A stretch of 64,000 nt of DNA. Source: Keguizhuia sedimenti (GTDB lineage Bacteria; Pseudomonadota; Gammaproteobacteria; Burkholderiales; Burkholderiaceae_D). Location: the NCBI GenBank assembly GCA_030715135.1, contig JAUYVH010000001.1, positions 372,001 to 436,000 on the forward strand. Direction: 5' to 3'. This document shows, in pieces, positions 45,643 through 52,874 of this stretch. Within the stretch, counting starts at the first letter, position 1; each line of letters starts with the position of its first letter. Under the pieces are notes generated by a model. The model had not been told where the DNA came from and ran no database searches. It saw only the letters and a program-made list of their open reading frames with translations. Both the position numbers and the translations under genes were made by a program.

Positions 45643-46206
45643 TTATGCGAATAGGGAAATAGGCCGAATCACGCGGCAAGGATTTCCTGCGGCAAATACG
45701 CCTTCAGGAACGCTGCGCGTCACGACGCTGCCCGCCCCGATGACTGATCCCGGTCCTATTGTCACGCCGGGACAGATGATCACCCCGCCGCCTATCCACA
45801 CATCCGCAGCAATCGTAACCGGCGCACCGCATTCCAGTCCACGGCGGCGCAGCGCAGCGTCCATCGGGTGACTGGCGGTATATATCTGGACATTGGGTCC
45901 GCACAACACAAAATCTCCGATAGTTACCGCCGCGACATCCAGCACCACGCAATTGAAATTCATAAAGACGTTGGTTCCGAACCTGATGTTCGTTCCGTAG
46001 TCGCAGTAAAAAGGCGGCTCGATGAATACATCGGATTGCACACCGAACAGCCCATGCAGGATTCCGGCCCGTTTCTCTTTCGCGCTTGGATCGGAATCGT
46101 TCAGCAGCTTCAATAGTGTTCGTGCGCGTCCGCGTTCGGCAAGCAATTGCGCATCCATGGGATCGTATAGCTCTCCGGCGAGCATTTTCTCTTTTTCTGT
46201 TTTCAT
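45643..46206 (-). CDS. Maltose/galactoside O-acetyltransferase-like enzyme
   Basis: The 187-residue protein starts 'MKTEKEKMLAGELYDPMDAQ', the typical N-terminal Mac domain, and continues as a left-handed beta-helix with hexapeptide repeats. The catalytic His lies in 'YTASHPMDAALRR', and 'DVWIGGGVIICPGVTIG' and 'VIGAGSVVTRSVPEG' follow. It transfers acetyl from acetyl-CoA to a sugar hydroxyl; the acceptor sugar is unknown. The ATG at 46206 is preferred over an upstream start. It is divergent from pfk. Confidence 0.9.
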   Translation of the reverse strand: MKTEKEKMLAGELYDPMDAQLLAERGRARTLLKLLNDSDPSAKEKRAGILHGLFGVQSDVFIEPPFYCDYGTNIRFGTNVFMNFNCVVLDVAAVTIGDFVLCGPNVQIYTASHPMDAALRRRGLECGAPVTIAADVWIGGGVIICPGVTIGPGSVIGAGSVVTRSVPEGVFAAGNPCRVIRPISLFA

Positions 46207-46495
46207 GAAGCATCCAGAGTTCACGCCTGTCATGCAGAACCTTGCCAGTCATGTGATGGCACGCATGCCATATAGAGCGTGGTGTGCACAAAAGGTGCCC
46301 GCGGGTTCGCATACAGGTGCCATACCGCGCCGTTTGCTCACGCAAGAGCAGGACTTGCGCGCTTGCAAAGCGCTGCAGCGGAAAAAAATTAAGTTTCTGC
46401 GGTATGATCCGACAGCGCCCATGCTTGCGTTTTGCAGCCGTGCATTGCGTGGGCCGGCAGACGAACCTGAGCAGATTGAATAACAAGGAGTCTAT

Positions 46496-47602
46496 GTGAG
46501 CAAAAAAATTCGGCGTATCGCCATCAGCACCGGAGGCGGTGACGCGCCCGGATTGAATGCCGTCATCCGCTCGGTCGTGATATCGGCGATTTACCGCGGC
46601 TGGGAATGTTACGGCATTCGCGACGGATTCAACGGCATACTCGGCTCCCATCGTTATCCGGACGGCATCATTCCCCTGACGCGCGACCGCGTGCGCGGCA
46701 TCGCGCATTTGGGCGGCACGATCCTCGGCACCACCAACAAGGGCAATCCGCTAAAGTATCCGACCCGCCTTGCCGACGGGACTATGGCCGAAACCGATCG
46801 CAGCGATGAAATCATCGCGTATTTTCAACGGCATCGGCTTGATGCGCTCGTCTCGGTTGGCGGCGACGGCTCGCTGGCGATTGCCAATGTGCTGCATAAG
46901 AAGGGCTTGCCTGTTGTGTGCGTGCCCAAGACCATCGATAACGATTTAGACAAGACGGTAACAACATTCGGCTTCGATACCGCAGTCGAGTTTGCCACTG
47001 AAGCCATCGACCGCCTGCATACCACCGCCGAAAGCCATCAGCGCATCATGGTTGTGGAAGTCATGGGTCGCTATGCCGGTTGGATCGCGCTGCACTCAGG
47101 CATCGCCGGCGGCGCGCACAGCATCCTGATCCCGGAAATTCCGTTCGACATCGACAAGGTTGCGGCAAAGGTCCGCAGCCGCGAAGATTTCGGCCGCACC
47201 TATTCCATCGTCGTCGCGGCGGAAGGCGCCATGCCCGTCGGCGGCAAGCGTGAAATACTGAAAACGGCAACGGCCGGACAGGAAGAACGCCTGGGCGGCA
47301 TCGGCGAACAAGTCGCCCGTTCACTGCAGGAGCGCACTGGAAAAGATGCGCGCGTCGTAGTGCTGGGACACTTGCTGCGCGGCGGCAGCCCGACATCCTT
47401 CGACCGTCTGGCTGCGCTGCGCTTCGGCGCCGCAGCGGTGCGTGCACTGGAAAGCGAAACATTCGGCGTCATGGTGGCGCTCGCGCATCCAAACGTGGAA
47501 TACGTCGCGCTGGAAGAAGTCGCCGGCCGCATGAAAGGTGTGCCACTGGACAGCGACATCGTGCAGACCGGAAGGGATATCGGGATTGCGTTCGGGGATT
47601 GA
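46496..47602 (+). CDS. pfkA: 6-phosphofructokinase
   Basis: The 368-residue enzyme phosphorylates fructose 6-phosphate in glycolysis. It begins with GTG at 46496; AAGGAG lies five bases upstream, and the ATG two bases earlier runs straight into TGA. Motifs are 'ISTGGGDAPGLNAVIRS', 'GGDGS' (residues 122-126), 'PKTIDNDLDKT' (144-154) and 'MGRYAGWIALHSGIAGGAH'. Gly after GGD is typical of ATP-dependent enzymes, whereas Lys145 in PKTIDND is typical of pyrophosphate-dependent ones. This mixed signature occurs in group III enzymes, and I would expect ATP as donor, with less certainty. The gene is convergent with the cassette array at its 3' side. Confidence 0.9.
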   Translation: MSKKIRRIAISTGGGDAPGLNAVIRSVVISAIYRGWECYGIRDGFNGILGSHRYPDGIIPLTRDRVRGIAHLGGTILGTTNKGNPLKYPTRLADGTMAETDRSDEIIAYFQRHRLDALVSVGGDGSLAIANVLHKKGLPVVCVPKTIDNDLDKTVTTFGFDTAVEFATEAIDRLHTTAESHQRIMVVEVMGRYAGWIALHSGIAGGAHSILIPEIPFDIDKVAAKVRSREDFGRTYSIVVAAEGAMPVGGKREILKTATAGQEERLGGIGEQVARSLQERTGKDARVVVLGHLLRGGSPTSFDRLAALRFGAAAVRALESETFGVMVALAHPNVEYVALEEVAGRMKGVPLDSDIVQTGRDIGIAFGD

Positions 47603-47609
47603 CGCTACG

Positions 47610-47669
47610 GCTTTAATAAGTCGGTTAAACTGCACCGCAAGCTGTGCGGTTTGATTTGCGTGTCAAAGC
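47610..47669 (-). repeat. attC-like site 2 (after second cassette gene)
   Basis: On the minus strand the order is GCTTTGAC (R''), an 8-base spacer, TCAAACCG (L''), a small loop region, CAGTTTAA (L'), an 8-base spacer and ATTAAAGC (R'). R'' and R' pair over seven bases with one G-T. The core G of GTT in R' is A here, so recombination may be impaired. Confidence 0.6.
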
Positions 47670-47989
47670 GCGCTGGCTTTGACATATCGCGGCCAGTCCT
47701 TCAATCGGTTTTTCCATATGTAGCACCACCCCAAAATGCTGAGGACGGCAAGAAAGCCGGTAATGACCCATCCCCATAGCGGCGGATCGTCGGCAAGCCA
47801 CAGCTTAAAAAGCGGTATGCCAGGCAGCCAGATTAATAGCTGAAGCCATAGTTCCAATGCGCTTTTATTCACTTCGATCGGCTTCTTGCATAAAGGGCAG
47901 ATCAGCTCAGCACGAAGCATGTTGACATGACGATGGGCGACAAGCCTTCGCTTCAGATCAGCTAGACAGTGTGGGCATGCATAATTCAT
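47663..47989 (-). CDS. Cassette gene 2: zinc-ribbon membrane protein, hypothetical
   Basis: The 108-residue protein has two CxxC pairs, 'CPHCLADL' (residues 5-8) and 'CPLCKKPI' (about 32-35), suggesting one zinc ribbon. Two adjacent membrane helices follow ('LELWLQLLIWLPGIPLFKLW', 'GWVITGFLAVLSILGWCYIW') and a short basic tail. The ATG at 47989 is two bases after the preceding attC-like site, and the TGA overlaps the next one. I do not recognise a family. A membrane-tethered metal-binding protein is a fair description. Typical of integron cassettes in being small and unannotated. Confidence 0.7.
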   Translation of the reverse strand: MNYACPHCLADLKRRLVAHRHVNMLRAELICPLCKKPIEVNKSALELWLQLLIWLPGIPLFKLWLADDPPLWGWVITGFLAVLSILGWCYIWKNRLKDWPRYVKASAL

Positions 47990-47991
47990 GA

Positions 47992-48053
47992 GCTTTAACG
48001 TGCGAGGTAAGCGGCTTGCCGAAAGCAGGTCCGCTTGACTGATGAATTAAAGC
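47992..48053 (-). repeat. attC-like site 1 (between the two cassette genes)
   Basis: On the minus strand: GCTTTAAT (R''), spacer, TCAAGCGG (L''), loop, CCGCTTAC (L'), spacer CTCGCACG overlapping, GTTAAAGC (R'). GCTTTAA pairs perfectly with TTAAAGC, and AAGCGG with CCGCTT. The layout, spacer lengths of about eight and total 62 bp resemble the aadA-type attC site. The TAA stop of the upstream gene lies in R''. Confidence 0.7.
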
Positions 48054-48325
48054 GCCTCTTCAACAAGCTCCATTTCATGCGGATCAAGGGCGATTGAATG
48101 AGAGCTACATATACCCTCCTCATCGTTTGGCCATGACTTTCTAACCCAAGGGTGGCCATACTTGTCGATCTCCTCGACCTCAAAAACTTCGCCGGTCATT
48201 GAAAGAACGTCTTGTTTCTCATTAACCGGCAGCTCATCAAGCCAATTCCCGGAAAGACAAAGAAGACGAACTTTCGAGCCAACCGTAACTGGTTTTCCGT
48301 CCTTATCTACAGAGCCTGTCGTCAT
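48047..48325 (-). CDS. Cassette gene 1: hypothetical soluble protein
   Basis: The 92-residue acidic protein starts MTTGSVDKDGKPVTVGSKVR and contains 'GEVFEVEEIDKYGHPWVRKS', which reads like a small SH3-like or KOW-like beta barrel. No cysteine cluster, signal peptide or membrane segment is seen. The ATG at 48325 is 13 bases after the core box of the upstream site, and the TAA lies inside the downstream attC-like site. GC is low relative to neighbours. No family assigned. Confidence 0.65.
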   Translation of the reverse strand: MTTGSVDKDGKPVTVGSKVRLLCLSGNWLDELPVNEKQDVLSMTGEVFEVEEIDKYGHPWVRKSWPNDEEGICSSHSIALDPHEMELVEEAL

Positions 48326-48338
48326 GAATAGACCCCGC

Positions 48339-48375
48339 GCTCTAACGTAATCTATACCGCAAAAGATGCGGTATA
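48339..48375 (-). repeat. Degenerate attC- or attI-like site 0
   Basis: TATACCGCA and TGCGGTATA form a perfect 9-bp stem with a 5-base loop (48353-48375). On the minus strand they are followed at the usual 8-base distance by ACGTTAGAGC, matching ACGTTAAAGC of site 1. No matching R'' is found on the other side, so it may be the junction with the ancestral insertion point. Confidence 0.45.
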
Positions 48376-48500
48376 AAACGGCCACTGCGGCATAAGCTGG
48401 CGATCAAAAATTGAATGTCCATCTTATGGATCAACAATTTATATGCATTTCGCTTTTAATACAGCTGATTGAAACAGGCCGCAAACCCGCACTTGCCTGC

Positions 48501-48893
48501 TCATGCCGCCACGTAGCTGCCGGGCTTCGCCAACACAATCACCATCATGAGCAGCATGCCGATCAAGACGCAAACCGATGCGATTCCCATGATCGGGCCA
48601 AGCGTGGACTCGGGAATGATGTTTCCATACAAAAGAAACAAACCAATCAGCAGGACGGCTGCACCAAGTTGGTGGAATATAAACTGCACCATGGAGAGGC
48701 GGGCGCTTGGCTGGACGATCCATAGCTTATGAATGATTCCGTAAACGAAGGACACGACGAAACCGATCAACAGAATATGCGCATGAGTGACGTGGTGTAC
48801 GTGGTCATGAGAAGCTGCCATATAAATGCCCAGCACCATTCCGATGATTGCGTAAACCAATGCGGCGATCAGGTATTTCCTGTCTATGCTCAT
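48501..48893 (-). CDS. Small four-helix membrane protein with His-rich loop
   Basis: The 130-residue protein has four hydrophobic segments, at about residues 8-27, 38-58, 68-92 and 98-122. A first loop reads 'ASHDHVHHVTHAHILLIG'. Histidines at the ends of helices recall heme-copper oxidase subunit I fragments and NnrS-like proteins, but I cannot place it in a named family with confidence. It lies just upstream of the cassette array, on the same strand; its own stop codon is not inside an attC-like site. Confidence 0.65.
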   Translation of the reverse strand: MSIDRKYLIAALVYAIIGMVLGIYMAASHDHVHHVTHAHILLIGFVVSFVYGIIHKLWIVQPSARLSMVQFIFHQLGAAVLLIGLFLLYGNIIPESTLGPIMGIASVCVLIGMLLMMVIVLAKPGSYVAA

Positions 48894-49198
48894 TTCTTCT
48901 CCCTTTAATGATTTTATATGCGGGACTTGCAGGCCTGGATTGCAAACTGAGCTGCTACGCGATCCCGAATGCGATTAAAGCACGGTCAAGCATTTCTACT
49001 CCATCCCATATTTATGGGATTTCAAGTCGTTTCCTACCTGGACGGCAATGCTCGTTAGGCCGGCGCTCATGCAAAGGCCTAATGAGGACAGGATTTTTAT
49101 GTGCTGAAAAAGGAAAAGATGAACGCGCCGCGGCATTGGCATGAAAGGAACAATGCGCCCTGCCGGTGCTTTTCAAAAGTCTTGAAGCAGTCAGGAGT
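48894..49198. other. Intergenic region with two inverted repeats
   Basis: These 305 bases hold a perfect 8-bp palindrome with 2-base centre at 49003-49020 and an 11-bp inverted repeat at 49051-49086 (CTCGTTAGGCC / GGCCTAATGAG, one mismatch). No gene is recognised. Confidence 0.5.
49003..49020. promoter_or_regulatory. Palindrome ATCCCATA-TT-TATGGGAT
   Basis: A perfect 8-bp inverted repeat with a 2-base centre lies 110 bases upstream of the small membrane protein gene. It could be an operator for a dimeric regulator, or a short terminator hairpin for the opposite strand, though no T-run longer than three follows. Confidence 0.35.
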
Positions 49199-49720
49199 TC
49201 AAGGCGCTGCCACAGCGTCGCGAGCCGCCCGGCTTTCCCACAGCCCGGATTTCTGTATCGCGCGCGAGCACTGGCACAGTGCTTCATTCACTCTGACTAC
49301 GATTACGCAGCGTGCCGGTTTGCCTTCGCCGGCAAACCGGTCCAGCAGTTCGGGATTGGTACTGAGGTGAGCATGGCCATTTACCCGCACCATTTCATCT
49401 TCACCGGGAATGAAAAAGATCAGCGCAGTGCGCGGATCGACTACGATATTGCGCAGACTGTCGTTGCGCCCGTTGGCGCCGCGGTCCGGAATGAGCAAGG
49501 TTTTTTCGTCCAGCACTTTGACGAATCCATCCACATCTCCCTTTGCAGACGCAGCCAATCCATTCAGACCGCATGTCGCCAGCACCATGAACGGCGCTCG
49601 CTCTATAAACTCGCGAAATCCGGAGTGAATATGGTCGCTTTCCTTGCGCGTGAATTTGGCTGGCGGACCGTAGATGCGCTCCAGCGCAGTCAGATCGGCA
49701 ATGCGGTAAGTATCGTCCAT
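49199..49720 (-). CDS. Pyridoxamine 5'-phosphate oxidase-like flavin protein
   Basis: The 173-residue protein fits the FMN-binding split-barrel family related to MSMEG_1061: 'FIERAPFMVLATCGLNGLAA', 'RGANGRNDSLRNIVVDPRTA', 'PARCVIVVRVNEALCQCSRA'. The conserved 'QKSGLW' is followed by only about 14 residues, so the C-terminus looks short or altered compared with relatives I recall. Start at MDDTYRIADL (49720). It is probably an FMN- or F420-type reductase/oxidase of unknown substrate. Divergent from tupA. Confidence 0.82.
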   Translation of the reverse strand: MDDTYRIADLTALERIYGPPAKFTRKESDHIHSGFREFIERAPFMVLATCGLNGLAASAKGDVDGFVKVLDEKTLLIPDRGANGRNDSLRNIVVDPRTALIFFIPGEDEMVRVNGHAHLSTNPELLDRFAGEGKPARCVIVVRVNEALCQCSRAIQKSGLWESRAARDAVAAP

Positions 49721-49801
49721 GAGCGGCTTTCCTGGTCCTTGATGACATTCTCTAACATGGAAGGATACGACAGCATCGGCGAAAAACAAAACATGGCCTT
49801 T

Positions 49802-49834
49802 TATTAAATATGAAGTACTAATTCATATTTAATA
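49802..49834. promoter_or_regulatory. 13-bp inverted repeat upstream of tupA, candidate operator
   Basis: TATTAAATATGAA (49802-49814) and TTCATATTTAATA (49822-49834) are exact inverted copies with a 7-base spacer. The core, AAATATG-N11-CATATTT, matches the repeats in front of the ModE-like regulator gene at 22555 and 22690. It is 201 bases before the tupA start, in the 315-base gap (49721-50035) shared with the divergent flavin protein gene. Nothing else is seen in that gap. Confidence 0.5.
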
Positions 49835-50035
49835 TGCATTAAGCATGCTCTTAATCCGGCTTTTTCTACCATATTGCATGCAGCCACTATTGCTATTTAC
49901 CATAGCGGCCGTTCCTGTTCATTTTTCCTAAATCGCGTCCTGCCAAACACAAGCCGGCTGTCGACATATTTTTTCGCATGCTTGGAAAATTCATGTCATG
50001 CTTGGTGTTGCGGCGCCTCACCGAAAGAAAGAATC

Positions 50036-50851
50036 ATGTCACGTCGTTTATTCCTGCGCGCCGCCGCAGTGCTTGCCAGCCTGTCCTTTGCTACCGTAGC
50101 ACTGGCGCAGCAGCAAACCATCCGTTTGTCCACCACCACCAGCACCGAAAGTTCGGGATTGCTCAAGCATCTTCTGCCTGCATTTGAAGCCAAGACCAAG
50201 AGCAAGGTGCATGTGATTTCGGTGGGCACCGGCAAGGCGCTGGAGCTGGCCAAGAATGGCGACGTCGACGTGACGCTGGTGCACGCGCGCGCGTCGGAGG
50301 ACAAGTTTGTCGCCGAAGGACATGGTGTGGATCGGCGCGACGTGATGTACAACGATTTCATCATCGTCGGTCCGGCGAGCGACCCGGCAGGCATCAAGGG
50401 CAGCAAGGATGTGCTGAAGGCGATGAAGCAGATCGTCAGCAAGAAGGCCAAATTCATCTCTCGCGGGGACAATTCCGGCACCGACCAGATGGAACGCGCC
50501 TACTGGAAGGACATCGGTGCCAAACCGGAAGGCGGTGCCTATGTGTCCGCAGGCCTTGGCATGGGCGAAGTGCTGACCATGGCCGGTGAAATGCAAGCCT
50601 ATACGCTGACCGACCGCGCGACCTACATTGCTTACCGCGCCAAAACAGGCCTAGCGATTGCCGTCGAGGGCGATCCAAAGATGTTCAATCCCTACGGCAT
50701 CATCGCGGTCAATCCGGCAAAGTACCCCGGCATCAACTACAAGGGTGCAATGCAACTGATCGAATGGATCACGTCTGACGAAGGACAGAAACTCATCGCC
50801 TCGTTCAAGATCGACGGCCAGCAATTGTTTTTCCCGTCCGCGAAAAAATAA
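50036..50851 (+). CDS. tupA: Tungstate ABC transporter, substrate-binding protein
   Basis: The 271-residue precursor has a signal peptide starting MSRRLFLRAAAVLASLS. The S-R-R-x-F-L-R segment resembles a twin-arginine signal, so export may be by Tat rather than Sec. The mature protein carries the TupA signatures 'LSTTTSTESSGLLKHLLPAF' and 'FISRGDNSGTDQMERAYW'. 'GLGMGEVLTMAGEMQAYTLT' is also typical. TupA binds tungstate with high affinity in the periplasm, and some members also take molybdate. I take the ATG at 50036; a longer upstream frame has no homology. The permease and ATPase genes follow. Confidence 0.92.
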   Translation: MSRRLFLRAAAVLASLSFATVALAQQQTIRLSTTTSTESSGLLKHLLPAFEAKTKSKVHVISVGTGKALELAKNGDVDVTLVHARASEDKFVAEGHGVDRRDVMYNDFIIVGPASDPAGIKGSKDVLKAMKQIVSKKAKFISRGDNSGTDQMERAYWKDIGAKPEGGAYVSAGLGMGEVLTMAGEMQAYTLTDRATYIAYRAKTGLAIAVEGDPKMFNPYGIIAVNPAKYPGINYKGAMQLIEWITSDEGQKLIASFKIDGQQLFFPSAKK

Positions 50852-50974
50852 GCACCGACCAAGCGGCTGAAAATTCTGCCTTCACGCGACGATGCCGGCG
50901 AATCCCATGCCGGCATCTCTCTTTATGCGGCCGTCTCGCTTTATACTTAGTCTTTTCCCGCTTTCCATTCAATC

Positions 50975-51682
50975 ATGCAGTTGACCAATGCAGTCCGCGA
51001 TGCTTTTACCTTGTTGTTTTCGGGCGACCCGGAATTATGGAAAATCATCTGGGTGTCGGTGAAGACGACTTGCCTTGCCTTGCTGGTCGCCACGCCGATT
51101 GCGGTAATGATTGGATATCTCATCGCCAGCCGCGCCTTTTTCGGCAGGCGCATCGTGGTCTGGCTATCGCAGGCGGCGCTTTCACTGCCAACCGTCCTGA
51201 TCGGTCTGCTGCTTTATCTGTTGCTGTCCCGGCAGGGACCGCTCGGTTCGCTGCAATGGCTGTTCACGCAAAGCGGCATGATCGCGGGTCAGGCCCTGAT
51301 CGCCATGCCGGTCCTCGTCGCGTTTACGCTCGCTGCGGTGCAGGCTGCCGACCCGCGCTTGCGGGAAACCGCGATTGCATTGGGTGCGTCGCCGTGGCGC
51401 GTCATGTGGACGGTTTTGCATGAAACGCGCTTCGGCGTGATGGCGGCAATCATCACCGGCTTCGGACGGGTCATTGCCGAAGTCGGCGGCGCGATGATGA
51501 TAGGCGGGAATATCGAAGGGGAAACGCGCACCATCACCACCGCGATCGCCCTGGAAACTAGCAAGGGTGAATTCGCGCAGGGCATCGCCCTGGGCGTGGT
51601 GCTGATGGCGATTGCGCTGATCCTGAATGCCTTCCTGATGCTGGCGCAGGGTGACGCGCGCAGCGCGAGGGCTATGCAATGA
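50975..51682 (+). CDS. tupB: Tungstate ABC transporter, permease
   Basis: The 235-residue protein is a CysTW/ModB-type permease with about five to six membrane helices. The cytoplasmic EAA loop 'ETAIALGASPWRVMWTVLHE' contacts the ATPase. 'ALSLPTVLIGLLLYLLLSRQ' and 'GRVIAEVGGAMMIGGNIEG' are typical of TupB. It lies 123 bases after tupA and overlaps tupC by four bases (ATGA). Confidence 0.92.
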   Translation: MQLTNAVRDAFTLLFSGDPELWKIIWVSVKTTCLALLVATPIAVMIGYLIASRAFFGRRIVVWLSQAALSLPTVLIGLLLYLLLSRQGPLGSLQWLFTQSGMIAGQALIAMPVLVAFTLAAVQAADPRLRETAIALGASPWRVMWTVLHETRFGVMAAIITGFGRVIAEVGGAMMIGGNIEGETRTITTAIALETSKGEFAQGIALGVVLMAIALILNAFLMLAQGDARSARAMQ

Positions 51683-52347
51683 GCAGCTTGCTGAACTTGC
51701 ATAGCCTGGAAAAGCGTTTCGGGGATCGTGTGCTGTTCAGGATCGAAACGCTGACGCTGGACCGCGGGAAGGCGTATGTGCTGACCGGCTCCAACGGCAG
51801 CGGCAAAAGCACCTTGCTGAAGATCCTGGGGGGACTGGAGCGCGCCAGGGTGGAGCAGGCGTTTTTCCTCGGGCACGCGGTAAGGTTTTTTCCCTATCCA
51901 AGGGAGATGCGGCGATCGGTCGTATATGTGCACCAGCATCCGGTCATGTTCGATACCAGCATTGAAGCCAATATCGGATACGGCCTGGCGGCGCGCGGCT
52001 TCACGAAAGGTGAAATCCGGGAACGCGTCGAGGAAGCCATGCGCTGGGCCGGCCTGATCGGGGTGCGCAATCTTCCGCCGCGCACCCTGTCCGGCGGCGA
52101 GAAGCAGCGCGTCGCGCTGGCTAGGGCAAAAGTGGTGGAACCGAAGCTCTTGCTGCTCGACGAGCCGACCGCCAATCTGGATACTGCAGCGCGTGAACAA
52201 GTGATGCAGCTGCTTCCTCAGCTTACAAGCATGGGTACCAGCGTGGTCATCGCCTGCCATGACCGCGAACTGATCCGGCTTTCAGATGCGCTGCGGCTGG
52301 ACCTGCGAGAAGGGAGGCTATGCGCGCATGCCGAGGATGCCGAATAA
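51679..52347 (+). CDS. tupC: Tungstate ABC transporter, ATP-binding protein
   Basis: The 222-residue ATPase has Walker A 'LTGSNGSGKSTLLKI', the Q-loop region 'VYVHQHPVMFDTS', signature 'LSGGEKQRVALARAK', Walker B 'LLLLDEPTANLD' and an H-loop 'VIACHDRE'. No C-terminal TOBE/molybdate domain is present, unlike ModC. Its start overlaps the tupB stop, so translation is coupled. Confidence 0.92.
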   Translation: MSSLLNLHSLEKRFGDRVLFRIETLTLDRGKAYVLTGSNGSGKSTLLKILGGLERARVEQAFFLGHAVRFFPYPREMRRSVVYVHQHPVMFDTSIEANIGYGLAARGFTKGEIRERVEEAMRWAGLIGVRNLPPRTLSGGEKQRVALARAKVVEPKLLLLDEPTANLDTAAREQVMQLLPQLTSMGTSVVIACHDRELIRLSDALRLDLREGRLCAHAEDAE

Positions 52348-52418
52348 GCATCCATACCGGAATACCTTGTTTCCTGGGCCGGTTGAAGACAATCAGTTCG
52401 CTGCTATATGGCCGGTTT

Positions 52419-52874
52419 CTAGAATCTCTCTACCGACTTCCAGGCCTTGTCTTGAGAGGACTGTTCCAGCACCTCGCTGATACTTTTCCTGATTACTTCT
52501 TTGGCGTTATCTTCGCCAAGTTCCTGCGCCATCTTCAACAAATCAATGAAATCCGTCGCACCGAGAAGCTTGGATGCGCTACGGATTCCGTCGATGATAG
52601 GCCGGGAATATCCCTGCTCTTCCTTGAACAATACATAGAAAGGCGTGGACTTCGTTAGGGGATTGGAGCGGGCGGCATTAAGCAGCTCAAACATCATGCC
52701 TTCATCGAAATGCACGCCACAGGCGATCAAGCCGATTTCCGCATTCAGCCTGGCCTTGGCATCGTCCAGGCGATGGGCAATCGTGACGTCAAAGCCATCG
52801 CCAAGGACCGCCGATACGACAGGCAAGTCGATCGGTCTTACCGCCAGGAGAAGCTTTTTTGCAGGCTTATTCAT
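52419..52874 (-). CDS. Hypothetical protein, possible degenerate receiver domain
   Basis: The 151-residue protein has the alternating strand-helix pattern of a response regulator: 'KLLLAVRPIDLPVVSAVL', 'VTIAHRLDDAKARL', 'IGLIACGVHFDEGMMFELL' and 'STPFYVLFKE'. Where a receiver has its phosphoacceptor Asp, at the end of the third strand, this protein has 'ACGVHF', so phosphorylation is unlikely. A C-terminal helix ('AKEVIRKSISEVLEQSS') extends beyond the fold. The pseudo-receiver reading is inference from pattern. It stands alone between tupC and the SPOR operon. Confidence 0.6.
   Translation of the reverse strand: MNKPAKKLLLAVRPIDLPVVSAVLGDGFDVTIAHRLDDAKARLNAEIGLIACGVHFDEGMMFELLNAARSNPLTKSTPFYVLFKEEQGYSRPIIDGIRSASKLLGATDFIDLLKMAQELGEDNAKEVIRKSISEVLEQSSQDKAWKSVERF

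Larger units (their letters stand above)
47610..48375 (-). mobile_element. Two-cassette integron-type array (attC sites, no integrase seen)
   Basis: Two short leftward genes are each followed by an attC-like imperfect palindrome of 60-62 bp (47992-48053 and 47610-47669). A third, degenerate site lies before the first gene (48339-48375). On the minus strand the right-hand core boxes read GTTAGAGC, GTTAAAGC and ATTAAAGC. Each gene's stop codon overlaps the left core box, and the second gene starts two bases after the preceding site. This is the geometry of gene cassettes. GC is about 47% in 48061-48240 against 70% in a sampled 60 bases of pfkA. No integrase gene lies in the window, so it would be a CALIN-type remnant or satellite of a chromosomal integron. 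Confidence 0.7.

Noticed and set aside
48353-48375. The 9-bp hairpin as a plain terminator of the 48501-48893 gene
   Set aside because: No T-run follows on the minus strand, and the hairpin sits at attC-like spacing from a GTTAGAGC box, which the cassette model explains better.
49051-49086. GTTAGGC and GCCTAAT boxes as another attC site
   Set aside because: The boxes occur in the order GTTAGGC then GCCTAAT, the reverse of an attC (R'' first, R' last), and no L boxes lie between them. It is a simple inverted repeat.
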